Shown here: piece after piece, positions 1-5,625 of the stretch
How the letters are laid out: each line of letters begins with the position of its first letter
How positions within the stretch are numbered: the first letter of the stretch is position 1
Assembly (NCBI GenBank): GCA_021158305.1
Contig: JAGGUU010000013.1
Location: 1-9,624 of the forward strand
DNA: 9,624 bases
Reading direction: 5' to 3'
From: Candidatus Bathyarchaeota archaeon
GTDB lineage: Archaea; Thermoproteota; Bathyarchaeia; Bathyarchaeales; DTEX01
Notes under the pieces: generated by a model
Told to the model about the DNA's origin: nothing
What the model saw: only the letters and a program-made list of their open reading frames with translations
The model's database searches: none
Program-made: the position numbers and the translations under genes

Positions 1-559
1 CCTTGACCTTAGCGACGACGTCTACTGCATCTCTAGTTGGTCCAAGTAGGCATTTCTTGTCGTATTCTCTGTCAAAGTATTCTAGGGAGATCATTAGTGT
101 GTAGTCTTTTCCTTTGCTCTGAGCATAATTGCAAACTTCGCCTAGGGACTTAACCATTTGCTCCTTAGCCTTTTCTCGTTTATTCGTTTCGACATCTGGA
201 CCGCTTAGAACAAGTAGGATTCTGGCTCCCAGGCTATAGGCTTCGTCAACTAGCTTTTTCACTTCTTTAACCGCGTTAGATCTCACGTTTTCGTCAAGGG
301 AATTCATATCCAGCTTTTGAATTAGTATTGGAGGCCCGCCGCAGTACACCACGTCAACAAAGGCAGACTCAAGCAGATCTGCAACTTTCTTCCTTACATC
401 ATCACTCTTGATCCATGAGACCTCGATAGCTCCGAAGAAACTGTCAGATACAATCTTGCTAACCGTCTCAAGTATCGGCCCCTCTCCTCGCATGGTCTCT
501 GGATAAACCATTGGATGAACGATCCCAACGTTAATTATTCCCTTCCAAGACTGTCGCAT
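1..559 (-). CDS. Sugar phosphate isomerase/epimerase-like TIM-barrel protein, partial (C-terminus outside the window)
   Basis: Reading the minus strand from ATG at 559-557 gives 186 uninterrupted residues that run off the window edge, so only the N-terminal part is present. The pattern fits the xylose-isomerase-like TIM-barrel superfamily (AP endonuclease 2 type). Alternating strands and helices are visible: GIINVGIVHP near residue 7, FVDVVYCGGPP near 67, then an amphipathic helix, ARILLVLSGPD near 112 and YTLMISLEYFDRE near 153. Glu160, at the end of that last strand, sits where the family usually has a metal-ligand glutamate; this is family knowledge, not proof. The substrate cannot be told. 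The start is supported by GGGGG about 8 bases upstream (around 570-575) and an AT-rich box at 604-617. It is divergent from the comB-like gene across about 540 bases and shows no visible functional link to it. Confidence 0.8.
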   Translation of the reverse strand, partial: MRQSWKGIINVGIVHPMVYPETMRGEGPILETVSKIVSDSFFGAIEVSWIKSDDVRKKVADLLESAFVDVVYCGGPPILIQKLDMNSLDENVRSNAVKEVKKLVDEAYSLGARILLVLSGPDVETNKREKAKEQMVKSLGEVCNYAQSKGKDYTLMISLEYFDREYDKKCLLGPTRDAVDVVAKVK

Positions 560-603
560 TCAAATAACCCCCAAGTAATCTTAAGAATAGAGTCTTCCCG
601 AAA

Positions 604-617
604 CATATTAATATTAT
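604..617 (-). promoter_or_regulatory. Putative TATA box for the minus-strand TIM-barrel gene
   Basis: On the minus strand the sequence ATAATATTAATATG lies about 45-58 bases before the ATG at 559. A transcription start about 25 bases downstream would leave a short leader carrying the GGGGG ribosome-binding site. The call rests only on base composition and spacing; there is no experimental evidence here. Confidence 0.45.
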
Positions 618-663
618 GGAAGAAGGCCACAACATGGATTGCTCTTCGAAAAAATAGGAAAAA

Positions 664-709
664 GGGGGCTTAGCCTAGAATTAGGGCGCAGATCAACGCG
701 TAAGCCCTC
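664..709. other. Folded three-way-junction element, possible tRNA relic or minus-strand terminator
   Basis: A 9-bp outer stem pairs 664-672 (GGGGGCTTA) with 701-709 (TAAGCCCTC), including one G-U pair. It encloses two small hairpins: CCTA/TAGG (674-677 with 682-685) and CGC/GCG (687-689 with 698-700). Read on the plus strand, the 5' part also looks like the first 26 bases of a tRNA: a 7-base acceptor strand, TA, then a GCCT/GGGC D-stem. There is no anticodon arm, no T-arm with TTCRA, and no G18-G19 equivalent, so it is not a functional tRNA. Read on the minus strand, the stem is followed by TTTTTCC and TTTTTT (647-663), a terminator-like layout. Which reading is right cannot be decided from sequence alone. 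Confidence 0.3.
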
Positions 710-922
710 GGAGCTTAAAGACCATCACCTGGATTAGAGATTCAAAGGAATAATCCCAAGAAGAGAATTGAAAGCGAACATCAGTCACGAAAACATGGAT
801 CATCATGCTTAAGTGATTCAAAGGTGTCTTTAAATCTCCACTCGAAGATATGGCGAAGCGCCTCGAGGACCTTGAGCCGAATCGTATCATAAAGAACTTC
901 TCTCAAAAGTTCTGATCTCTTT

Positions 923-944
923 CAGCAACCTTCCGAGGTTACTG
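923..944. other. Short hairpin
   Basis: CAG and AACCT (923-925, 927-931) pair with AGGTT and CTG (936-940, 942-944) around the tetraloop TCCG, with one internal mismatch (C926/A941). It lies in the intergenic region upstream of the comB-like gene, about 80 bases before that gene's putative TATA box. Its role is unknown, and a stem of this size can occur by chance. Confidence 0.25.
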
Positions 945-1023
945 CACCTAACCACAATAAACTCGTCGCTATTCAAACTTAATACCTAAAAATGTGTGTT
1001 AAGCATTGATTCAGTAGGTCGTG

Positions 1024-1031
1024 CTATATTC
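1024..1031 (+). promoter_or_regulatory. Putative TATA box for the comB-like gene
   Basis: CTATATTC at 1024-1031 would place transcription start near 1050, leaving a leader of about 50 bases before the preferred GTG start. A second AT-rich candidate, CATAATAT (about 1048-1055), would start transcription near 1078. That would allow either a leaderless ATG at 1079 or a short leader with the ribosome-binding site at 1091. Confidence 0.35.
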
Positions 1032-1090
1032 TTGTTTCCTGAAAACCATAATATCATCTAGATATCTGAATATAGAAGATGTGCTTACAG

Positions 1091-1096
1091 GGTGAG
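1091..1096 (+). promoter_or_regulatory. Ribosome-binding site deciding the comB start
   Basis: GGTGAG lies 6 bases before GTG at 1103 and matches the archaeal anti-Shine-Dalgarno well. The upstream in-frame ATG at 1079 has no such site. The protein starting at 1103 begins VRVHLELIG, which looks like the natural start of the fold, whereas the extra eight residues from 1079 look non-conserved. Confidence 0.5.
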
Positions 1097-1102
1097 AGCG
1101 AA

Positions 1103-1852
1103 GTGGTTAGAGTGCATTTAGAGCTCATTGGAAGAGATGCCTCACGCGCTGCTAAACGTGGAGATGTTACAGTAATAGTTGATGCTCTCAGGAGTAGCTC
1201 AACGATCATTACTGCTTTATCAAACGGTGCCCGAGGAATCATCCCTGCCTGCACATTAAAGGAGGCCATTCAGCTCTATGAAAATCATCCGGGAGCATTA
1301 TTGGCTGGAGAAAGAAACATGGTCAAACCTCCAACTTTCCATATGGGTAATTCGCCGCTGGAATATACTCGGAACAGGGTCTCAGGGAGAACGATTATAC
1401 TGACAACGACCGATGGTACAAGAGCCATAAAACTAGCAAGTAAGGGTGCAAAGGCAGTTCTGATCGGCGCCTTCTTAAATGCAAGTTCGGTTGCACATGC
1501 TAGCTACGATCTTGCATTGAAAATGGAAGCCGATATTTCATTAATCGCTGTTGGTAAGAAGGGAAGATTCGCAATTGAAGATTTTCTGGGAGCGGGCTTT
1601 ATTATTAGAAGGCTTCCTAATGTACGGAGGTTAATTGATAGCGCCCTTATAGATGATGGTGCTTTATGGGCTTATTACTCAGCAGAGATTGCTGAGAAAA
1701 ATCTGAAGGAGACGATCTATCAAGGTGAGCATGCTAAAAAGCTAAGGGCCTCCGGCTTCCATAAGGATGTAGAGTTCTGTTCAAGAGTCGACGTCTTCAA
1801 TTCTGTGCCTATTTTAGAAAAATCGATTCTGGTGGAATATAAGATCCCGTGA
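1103..1852 (+). CDS. comB: ComB-family 2-phosphosulfolactate phosphatase
   Basis: The 249-residue product resembles ComB, the Mg-dependent phosphatase that converts 2-phosphosulfolactate to sulfolactate in coenzyme M synthesis. Family-like blocks appear in order: VIVDALRSSSTI (residues 25-35), LLAGERN (66-72), FHMGNSPLEY (79-88), TTTDGTRAI (101-109), IGAFLNASSVA (121-131), FAIEDFLGAG (156-165) and a C-terminal GFHKDVEFC (218-226). Length is typical for the family. Relatives often have RAS/RAF-type residues after the Asp-Val-Leu block and TTNGT rather than TTDGT, so this copy varies slightly at two conserved sites. No other coenzyme M gene is in the window, and ComB-like proteins also occur in organisms without coenzyme M, so the physiological substrate is inferred. 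The gene stands alone with its own promoter region. Start GTG 1103 is chosen for its ribosome-binding site; ATG 1079 would add eight residues. Confidence 0.8.
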   Translation: MVRVHLELIGRDASRAAKRGDVTVIVDALRSSSTIITALSNGARGIIPACTLKEAIQLYENHPGALLAGERNMVKPPTFHMGNSPLEYTRNRVSGRTIILTTTDGTRAIKLASKGAKAVLIGAFLNASSVAHASYDLALKMEADISLIAVGKKGRFAIEDFLGAGFIIRRLPNVRRLIDSALIDDGALWAYYSAEIAEKNLKETIYQGEHAKKLRASGFHKDVEFCSRVDVFNSVPILEKSILVEYKIP

Positions 1853-1940
1853 AAAGGTATTGTATTGTTATATCTGCTATACTCTACATTTAGTGCGTCT
1901 GGAATCTGTCAGTATTCTCCTAGATTGCTCATGCATATAG

Positions 1941-1948
1941 ATATTTAA
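1941..1948 (+). promoter_or_regulatory. Putative TATA box for the aIF1A-rio1-KH operon
   Basis: ATATTTAA lies 65-72 bases before the aIF1A start. A transcription start would fall near 1970, leaving a leader of about 40 bases that contains the repeated GAGGGTTCA and the GGGGT ribosome-binding site (2002-2006). Confidence 0.5.
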
Positions 1949-1979
1949 GTAACGGCTGTCTATTCTCTTTTATAGTAGT

Positions 1980-1999
1980 GAGGGTTCAGCGAGGGTTCA
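1980..1999 (+). repeat. Tandem 9-base repeat in the aIF1A leader
   Basis: GAGGGTTCA occurs at 1980-1988 and again at 1991-1999, separated by GC. A third G-rich block, TGGGGT, follows at 2001-2006 and serves as the ribosome-binding site 6 bases before ATG. The repeats create two extra SD-like stretches, which could affect 30S binding, or they may be a chance duplication. Confidence 0.5.
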
Positions 2000-2012
2000 C
2001 TGGGGTATCAGT

Positions 2013-2318
2013 ATGGGCAAGAAAAAGGTGATTAGCGAAAAGGATCTCGACGAAATGGTGCTTCCAGCAGGTACCGATGTCTTCGGGATAGCTTTGAAGC
2101 TCCTCGGTAACGATCGTGTACTTGTGAAATGCCAAGACGGATATGAGAGAATATGTAGGATCCGTGGTAAGATGAAGAGAAGAGTATGGATAAGAGTAGG
2201 CGACGTGGTGCTTGTAAGCCCCTGGGATTTCCAATCTGAAACTCGAGGAGACATAATTTGGCGTTATACTAAAGGTCAAGCTGAGTATTTGCGGAAGCAA
2301 GGACTTTTAAAACTCTGA
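2013..2318 (+). CDS. eif1A: Translation initiation factor aIF1A
   Basis: The 101-residue product is the archaeal homologue of eIF1A (bacterial IF1 counterpart), an OB-fold protein that binds the A site of the small subunit during initiation. Visible hallmarks are LLGNDRVLVKCQDG (residues 30-43), ICRIRGKMKRRVWIRVGD (47-64) and VVLVSPWDFQ (65-74), followed by DIIWRYTKGQAEYLRKQG. A short basic N-terminal tail (GKKK) precedes the barrel. Length is typical. ATG 2013 is supported by GGGGT six bases upstream. It is the first gene of a likely operon with rio1 (24-base gap) and the KH protein, a grouping seen in many archaea that places initiation and 30S maturation genes together. The minus-strand open frames over this gene are shadows. 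Confidence 0.95.
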   Translation: MGKKKVISEKDLDEMVLPAGTDVFGIALKLLGNDRVLVKCQDGYERICRIRGKMKRRVWIRVGDVVLVSPWDFQSETRGDIIWRYTKGQAEYLRKQGLLKL

Positions 2319-2342
2319 GGAAGCTGACAAGAGGTTTTAAAG

Positions 2343-3143
2343 ATGACTATTAAGGATCGATTAAGGAAGAGACTCGAGCAGAGAGAAAAGTCTTATGAAA
2401 CTAAGCAGTTAATGAAGACGAAGCGAAGCGAGGAATATGAAGCTCTAGAGGAAGTTTTCGACAAGCCTACGTTGATGACTATCTATGAACTCATGAACAA
2501 GGGATGGATAGATGAGATTTACGGCGCTGTTAAGGCTGGTAAAGAGTCGAAGCTTTATTGGGGTAGGCATCCTGATGGAACGGAACTCGCTATTAAAATC
2601 TACTTAACTGTTACAGCTGAGTTTAGGAAGGGTATGCTCACATATATAGCTGGAGATCCGCGTTTTGAACGTTTTAGGAAAAACCCGCGTAGTATAATTT
2701 ATCTGTGGGCTAGGAAAGAATATAGAAATTTAACGGAAGCCTATAAGGCTAAGGTCAGAGTTCCAAAGCCTTACACGGTTAAAAATAATGTTCTCTTGAT
2801 GGAGTTCATCGGAAAAGATGGAGTTAGTGCTCCCTTGCTTAGAGAAGTACGTCTCTCTAATCCCGAGCAGATATATAAGCAGTTGCTTCTGTACATTGAG
2901 AGACTATACGTGAAAGCGAAGATGGTTCACGGAGACCTAAGCGAATATAATGTTATGATATGGGATGATGAGCCAGTTATCTTCGATGTGTCCCAAGCAG
3001 TTTCTATAGAGCATCCTAACGCCGACCAGTTTCTACTAAGGGACATCGAGAGAATCAATCATTACTTTGAGCGGTTAGGCATTGATATTCATCCTTCAGA
3101 GGAGGTTTTTAGGAGGATAAAGGATGCCGCAGCTATTCGTTAG
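2343..3143 (+). CDS. rio1: Rio1-type atypical serine/threonine protein kinase/ATPase
   Basis: The 266-residue product is a RIO-family kinase, acting in late small-subunit maturation. It has a charged N-terminal helix region (1-35), then the RIO domain: a P-loop equivalent GKESKLYWG (66-74), the ATP-anchoring Lys85 in LAIKIY, the catalytic loop VHGDLSEYNVM (195-205) with Asp198 and Asn203, and the metal-binding Asp215 in VIFDVSQAV. HPNADQFLLRDI (224-235) is the usual Rio1 sequence after the metal loop. The nucleotide loop reads AGKESKLY where Rio1 proteins usually have STGKEADVY, a mild variation. Family knowledge holds that RIO proteins act mainly as ATPases on pre-40S/30S particles. The start follows GAGGT (2331-2335) by 7 bases. 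The 3' end overlaps the KH gene by 20 bases, implying coupled translation. Confidence 0.93.
   Translation: MTIKDRLRKRLEQREKSYETKQLMKTKRSEEYEALEEVFDKPTLMTIYELMNKGWIDEIYGAVKAGKESKLYWGRHPDGTELAIKIYLTVTAEFRKGMLTYIAGDPRFERFRKNPRSIIYLWARKEYRNLTEAYKAKVRVPKPYTVKNNVLLMEFIGKDGVSAPLLREVRLSNPEQIYKQLLLYIERLYVKAKMVHGDLSEYNVMIWDDEPVIFDVSQAVSIEHPNADQFLLRDIERINHYFERLGIDIHPSEEVFRRIKDAAAIR
3111..3116 (+). promoter_or_regulatory. Ribosome-binding site of the KH gene inside rio1
   Basis: AGGAGG lies within the last codons of rio1, 7 bases before ATG 3124. It fixes the start of the overlapping KH gene. It is also a useful local comparison for the equally strong site (3809-3814) before the unusual top6B start. Confidence 0.7.
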
Positions 3144-3708
3144 GATTCCCAGAGAGAGAATAGGCGTCCTAATAGGGCCTAATGGTGAAACTAAGCGTGA
3201 GATAGAGGAGAATCTAAATGTTAGGCTTGAAGTGGATAGTGGAAGCGGAGACGTGACTATAAATTTAAATGAAAAATCAAATGATCCGTTTCAGCTATTT
3301 AGGGCTAGGGATATTGTCTTAGCCATCGGCAGGGGATTCTCTCCTCAGCGAGCTTTCCGTCTGCTACGCAACGAAGATGACATGCTCACGATTATTGATC
3401 TTCGAGAGATATTTGGAAGAAGCAAATCTGATATTAAGAGGGTTAAGGGCAGAATAATCGGAAAGGATGGAAAAACCCGGAGAATAATAGAGGAGTCTAC
3501 TGAAACCTACATCTCCGTATATGGACATACCGTCTCAATAATAGGCGGAGTTGAAGAGTCTAGAATAGCTAGGGAGGCAATAGACATGCTCATAAGAGGA
3601 AGCCAGCATGCAGCCGTGTATAAGTTTCTTCAGAGGAAGAGACACGAGCTTAAGAAGAGGAAGCTCGAGCTCTGGGAAGGCAGACCTCTCGTACCGGAGA
3701 AGTACTAA
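3124..3708 (+). CDS. Two-KH-domain RNA-binding protein, Dim2/Pno1-like
   Basis: The 194-residue product matches the archaeal Dim2 (Pno1/Krr1-related) family. It has two KH modules with GxxG loops: GPNG at residues 18-21, in VLIGPNGETKREIEE, and GKDG at 113-116, in GRIIGKDGKTRRIIEE. Between them is a helical stretch containing IGRGFSPQRAFRLL (68-81). The basic tail QRKRHELKKRKLELW (170-184) probably contacts RNA. Family knowledge: Dim2 binds near the 3' end of small-subunit rRNA and, in eukaryotes, works with Nob1 and Rio1 in its final processing; archaeal Dim2 is also reported to bind aIF2 alpha. Its position directly after rio1, with a 20-base overlap, fits that role. The start is set by AGGAGG 7 bases upstream. 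Length is typical. Confidence 0.9.
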   Translation: MPQLFVRIPRERIGVLIGPNGETKREIEENLNVRLEVDSGSGDVTINLNEKSNDPFQLFRARDIVLAIGRGFSPQRAFRLLRNEDDMLTIIDLREIFGRSKSDIKRVKGRIIGKDGKTRRIIEESTETYISVYGHTVSIIGGVEESRIAREAIDMLIRGSQHAAVYKFLQRKRHELKKRKLELWEGRPLVPEKY

Positions 3709-3750
3709 AATACAAACAAATTACATCCAGCCAGATACTGCACGAATTTA

Positions 3751-3758
3751 TTTATATA
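3751..3758 (+). promoter_or_regulatory. Putative TATA box for the top6B-top6A pair
   Basis: TTTATATA sits in a strongly AT-rich tract (about 3745-3766) in the 114 bases between the KH gene and top6B. A start near 3780 would give a leader of about 40 bases containing AGGAGG (3809-3814). This suggests the topoisomerase genes can be transcribed apart from the upstream operon. The T-run near 3768-3773 might end the upstream transcript. Confidence 0.5.
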
Positions 3759-3808
3759 TTTATTATCGTTTTTGTCAAAATATTATTTTGAGGAGATTTA
3801 CTCTTACT

Positions 3809-3814
3809 AGGAGG
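3809..3814 (+). promoter_or_regulatory. Strong ribosome-binding site before the ATA start of top6B
   Basis: AGGAGG is followed after 8 bases by ATA at 3823-3825. The SD overlaps the in-frame TAG at 3808-3810, so the protein cannot begin further upstream in this frame. No ATG, GTG or TTG lies in frame within reach, so this site is the main evidence for the start codon. Confidence 0.75.
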
Positions 3815-3822
3815 AATCTGCC

Positions 3823-5625
3823 ATATCTGAGACCTTTCAAGAGATAAGCCCGGCGGATTTCTTCTATCGAAACCGGGAAATAGCCGGATTTACAAATCCA
3901 GCTCGGGCCATCTTCACTTCTATAAGGGAGCTTGTAGAAAACTCCTTAGATGCAGCTGATGTTGCAAGAATTCCGCCGGAGATTTATATACGCCTATCAA
4001 AGGACGGTGATTCTGATGATACCTACACTCTAAGAGTTGCAGATAATGGTTCCGGAATAGCTCCGCATCATATCCCTCTAGCATTCGGACAGTTCTTATT
4101 TAGTTCGAAGTACAGACTCAAGCAAGCTAGAGGAACCTTTGGTCTAGGCGGAACCATGGCTATTCTTTACGGGCAGATAACGACTAATAAGCCCGTGAAG
4201 GTGATATCCAGTACGGGAAACTCCCGCATCGTTGAATACCGTCTTATGATAGATATAGAAAAGAATCGGCCGATAATTCTGGACCGTAAGATACATGCTA
4301 ATCTCCGCGCAAAGAGCAAGAGATGGCAGGGAACAGTCGTCGAGATTCACTTAAGGGGGAGCTACGCTCAAGCTATGCCCAAGGTTTTGGAATATCTGAA
4401 ACAGACAGCTATGGTGAATCCATACGCCAACATAATATTTGTCGATCCGCGGGGGAGACTATACAAATTTGACCGAACAGTTGAAAAGATGCCTCCCCCA
4501 CCTAAGGAGATTAATCCTCATCCGTATGGCGTGGATGTTGAAACTCTTCAGAGAATAATAAGATCCACAACAGAGGATAATATGCTAAAGTTCATGCAGA
4601 AACACTTTCATAGAGTTGGAGAAAAGATAGCAAGAGACTTCCTTAGGAAAGCTGGGATCCCGGAGGATAGAGATCCAAAGAGCCTCAGACCTGAGGAGAT
4701 AGTCGACTTAGTGGAGAAGATGAAAGAATATGATGGTTTTCTCCCGCCAGAAGCCGACTGCTTATCCCCATTAGGAGAAGACCTCTTAAGGGAAGGGGTA
4801 CTTAAGGAACTAGAGCCGGAATTCGTAGCTGTTCATCAACGTAAGCCTTCAGCCTATTCCGGGCATCCATTTATTGTAGAGGTTGCAATAGCATATGGAG
4901 GGAAAGTTCCAGCTAAGGATGATATCCTTCTCTATAGATTCGCGAATAAGATTCCACTGGTTTATGATGAATCGGGGGATGTCTGCTGGAAGATCGTTAG
5001 ATCGATTAATTGGAGAAGATACAATCTAACGCCCAATATGCCATTCGCAATAATCATACATGTCTGTAGTACAAAGATTCCATATAAGACTCTGGGCAAA
5101 GAGATTCTTGCAGATCAGCTTGAGGTCAGCCGTGAGATACTTAATGGAATAAGAGAGGTCGCCCGCCAATTAGCTCGTTATCTTTCAAGGAAAGAACGTG
5201 TAAGGAGACAGGTCAGGAGACTCGCTGTTTTTTCGCGGTATCTTCCAAAAATAGCCCGGTTTTCAGCTGAGCTTGCAGGTAGGAAGCCGCCAGATATAAG
5301 CAAGCTATACCAAAGAAAACAGGTCTTTAAGGACTTCGTAACTAGTAACGAGTATGTGGATAGCGAAATATTCGATTCTCGCCGATATAACGTTGTATTT
5401 GTACATGTACGGAATAGACATGAAGAGAACCCGGCATCTGTAAGGGTGCTCGGACTAGTTAATTCTAAGTGGGAGGTTCTAATTCCAGAAACAGCGCTTA
5501 CTTCCGGCTCAGAGATTTACGAAACCTTAAGAGGAAAATATGAGGCCATTAAGATTCAAGCTAGGTCTCTGAAGCCGAATAAGGAAAGTCTAATTGACGC
5601 TTATGTTGATGGTTTAAGTCAATAA
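3823..5625 (+). CDS. top6B: DNA topoisomerase VI subunit B, with apparent ATA start codon
   Basis: From ATA 3823 the product is 600 residues. It is the ATPase subunit of type IIB topoisomerase VI, which uses ATP to drive DNA strand passage with Top6A. The N-terminus reads SETFQEISPADFFYRN and NPARAIFTSIRELVENSLDA, holding the Bergerat N-box (Glu36, Glu39, Asn40, Asp43). DNGSGI (74-79) is the G1 box and RGTFGLGG (103-110) the G2 box. An H2TH-like segment lies near 240-310. The transducer has GHPFIVE (347-353), RFANKIPLVYD (372-382) and STKIPYKTLGKE (416-427). A beta-rich tail (about 520-600) makes it longer than the Sulfolobus protein and may equal the C-terminal domain of methanogen Top6B. 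The first standard start, ATG 4156 (residue 112), would remove the N-box and G1 box and cannot be real. The stop overlaps top6A by one base. Confidence 0.93.
   Translation: MSETFQEISPADFFYRNREIAGFTNPARAIFTSIRELVENSLDAADVARIPPEIYIRLSKDGDSDDTYTLRVADNGSGIAPHHIPLAFGQFLFSSKYRLKQARGTFGLGGTMAILYGQITTNKPVKVISSTGNSRIVEYRLMIDIEKNRPIILDRKIHANLRAKSKRWQGTVVEIHLRGSYAQAMPKVLEYLKQTAMVNPYANIIFVDPRGRLYKFDRTVEKMPPPPKEINPHPYGVDVETLQRIIRSTTEDNMLKFMQKHFHRVGEKIARDFLRKAGIPEDRDPKSLRPEEIVDLVEKMKEYDGFLPPEADCLSPLGEDLLREGVLKELEPEFVAVHQRKPSAYSGHPFIVEVAIAYGGKVPAKDDILLYRFANKIPLVYDESGDVCWKIVRSINWRRYNLTPNMPFAIIIHVCSTKIPYKTLGKEILADQLEVSREILNGIREVARQLARYLSRKERVRRQVRRLAVFSRYLPKIARFSAELAGRKPPDISKLYQRKQVFKDFVTSNEYVDSEIFDSRRYNVVFVHVRNRHEENPASVRVLGLVNSKWEVLIPETALTSGSEIYETLRGKYEAIKIQARSLKPNKESLIDAYVDGLSQ

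Larger units (their letters stand above)
560..1102. other. Intergenic region without a convincing gene
   Basis: About 540 bases separate the divergent TIM-barrel and comB-like genes. All frames are broken. The longest open stretch, 65 codons on the minus strand at 693-890, is rich in Ser and Arg and lacks a clear ribosome-binding site. Short protein-like pieces appear on the plus strand: one ends in RRELKANISHENMDHHA (about 761-811) and another in KRLEDLEPNRIIKNF (about 855-899). They lie in different frames with stops between them, so they could be remnants of a decayed gene, but this is weak. A 10-base direct repeat, GATTCAAAGG, occurs at 739-748 and 815-824. A 6-bp inverted repeat, GGATTA/TAATCC, occurs at 731-736 and 751-756. 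The folded element at 664-709 and the hairpin at 923-944 are listed separately. Confidence 0.5.

Noticed and set aside
664..740. A functional tRNA gene
   Set aside because: The acceptor and D-arm resemblance is not followed by an anticodon stem with U33 or a T-arm with TTCRA closing before the acceptor.
693..890. 65-codon open frame on the minus strand in the comB upstream region
   Set aside because: It is Ser/Arg-rich with no recognisable motif and no clear ribosome-binding site, and it ends inside the folded element; a frame of this length is expected by chance.
1986..2300. Minus-strand open frames over aIF1A
   Set aside because: They are antisense shadows of a confidently identified gene and lack ribosome-binding sites.
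3844..3846. A second in-frame ATA as the top6B start
   Set aside because: It has no SD at suitable spacing and would remove residues (SETFQE) that look like the natural N-terminus; the ATA at 3823 fits better.
3608..3847. 79-codon plus-strand frame spanning the end of the KH gene and the top6B leader
   Set aside because: It overlaps the KH gene out of frame, then runs through the promoter and SD region with low-complexity Tyr/Ile/Arg sequence. It is a shadow and does not supply the top6B start.
4156..4158. ATG as the start of top6B
   Set aside because: It falls within the G2 region of the ATPase fold, and the conserved N-box and G1 box lie upstream in the same open frame.
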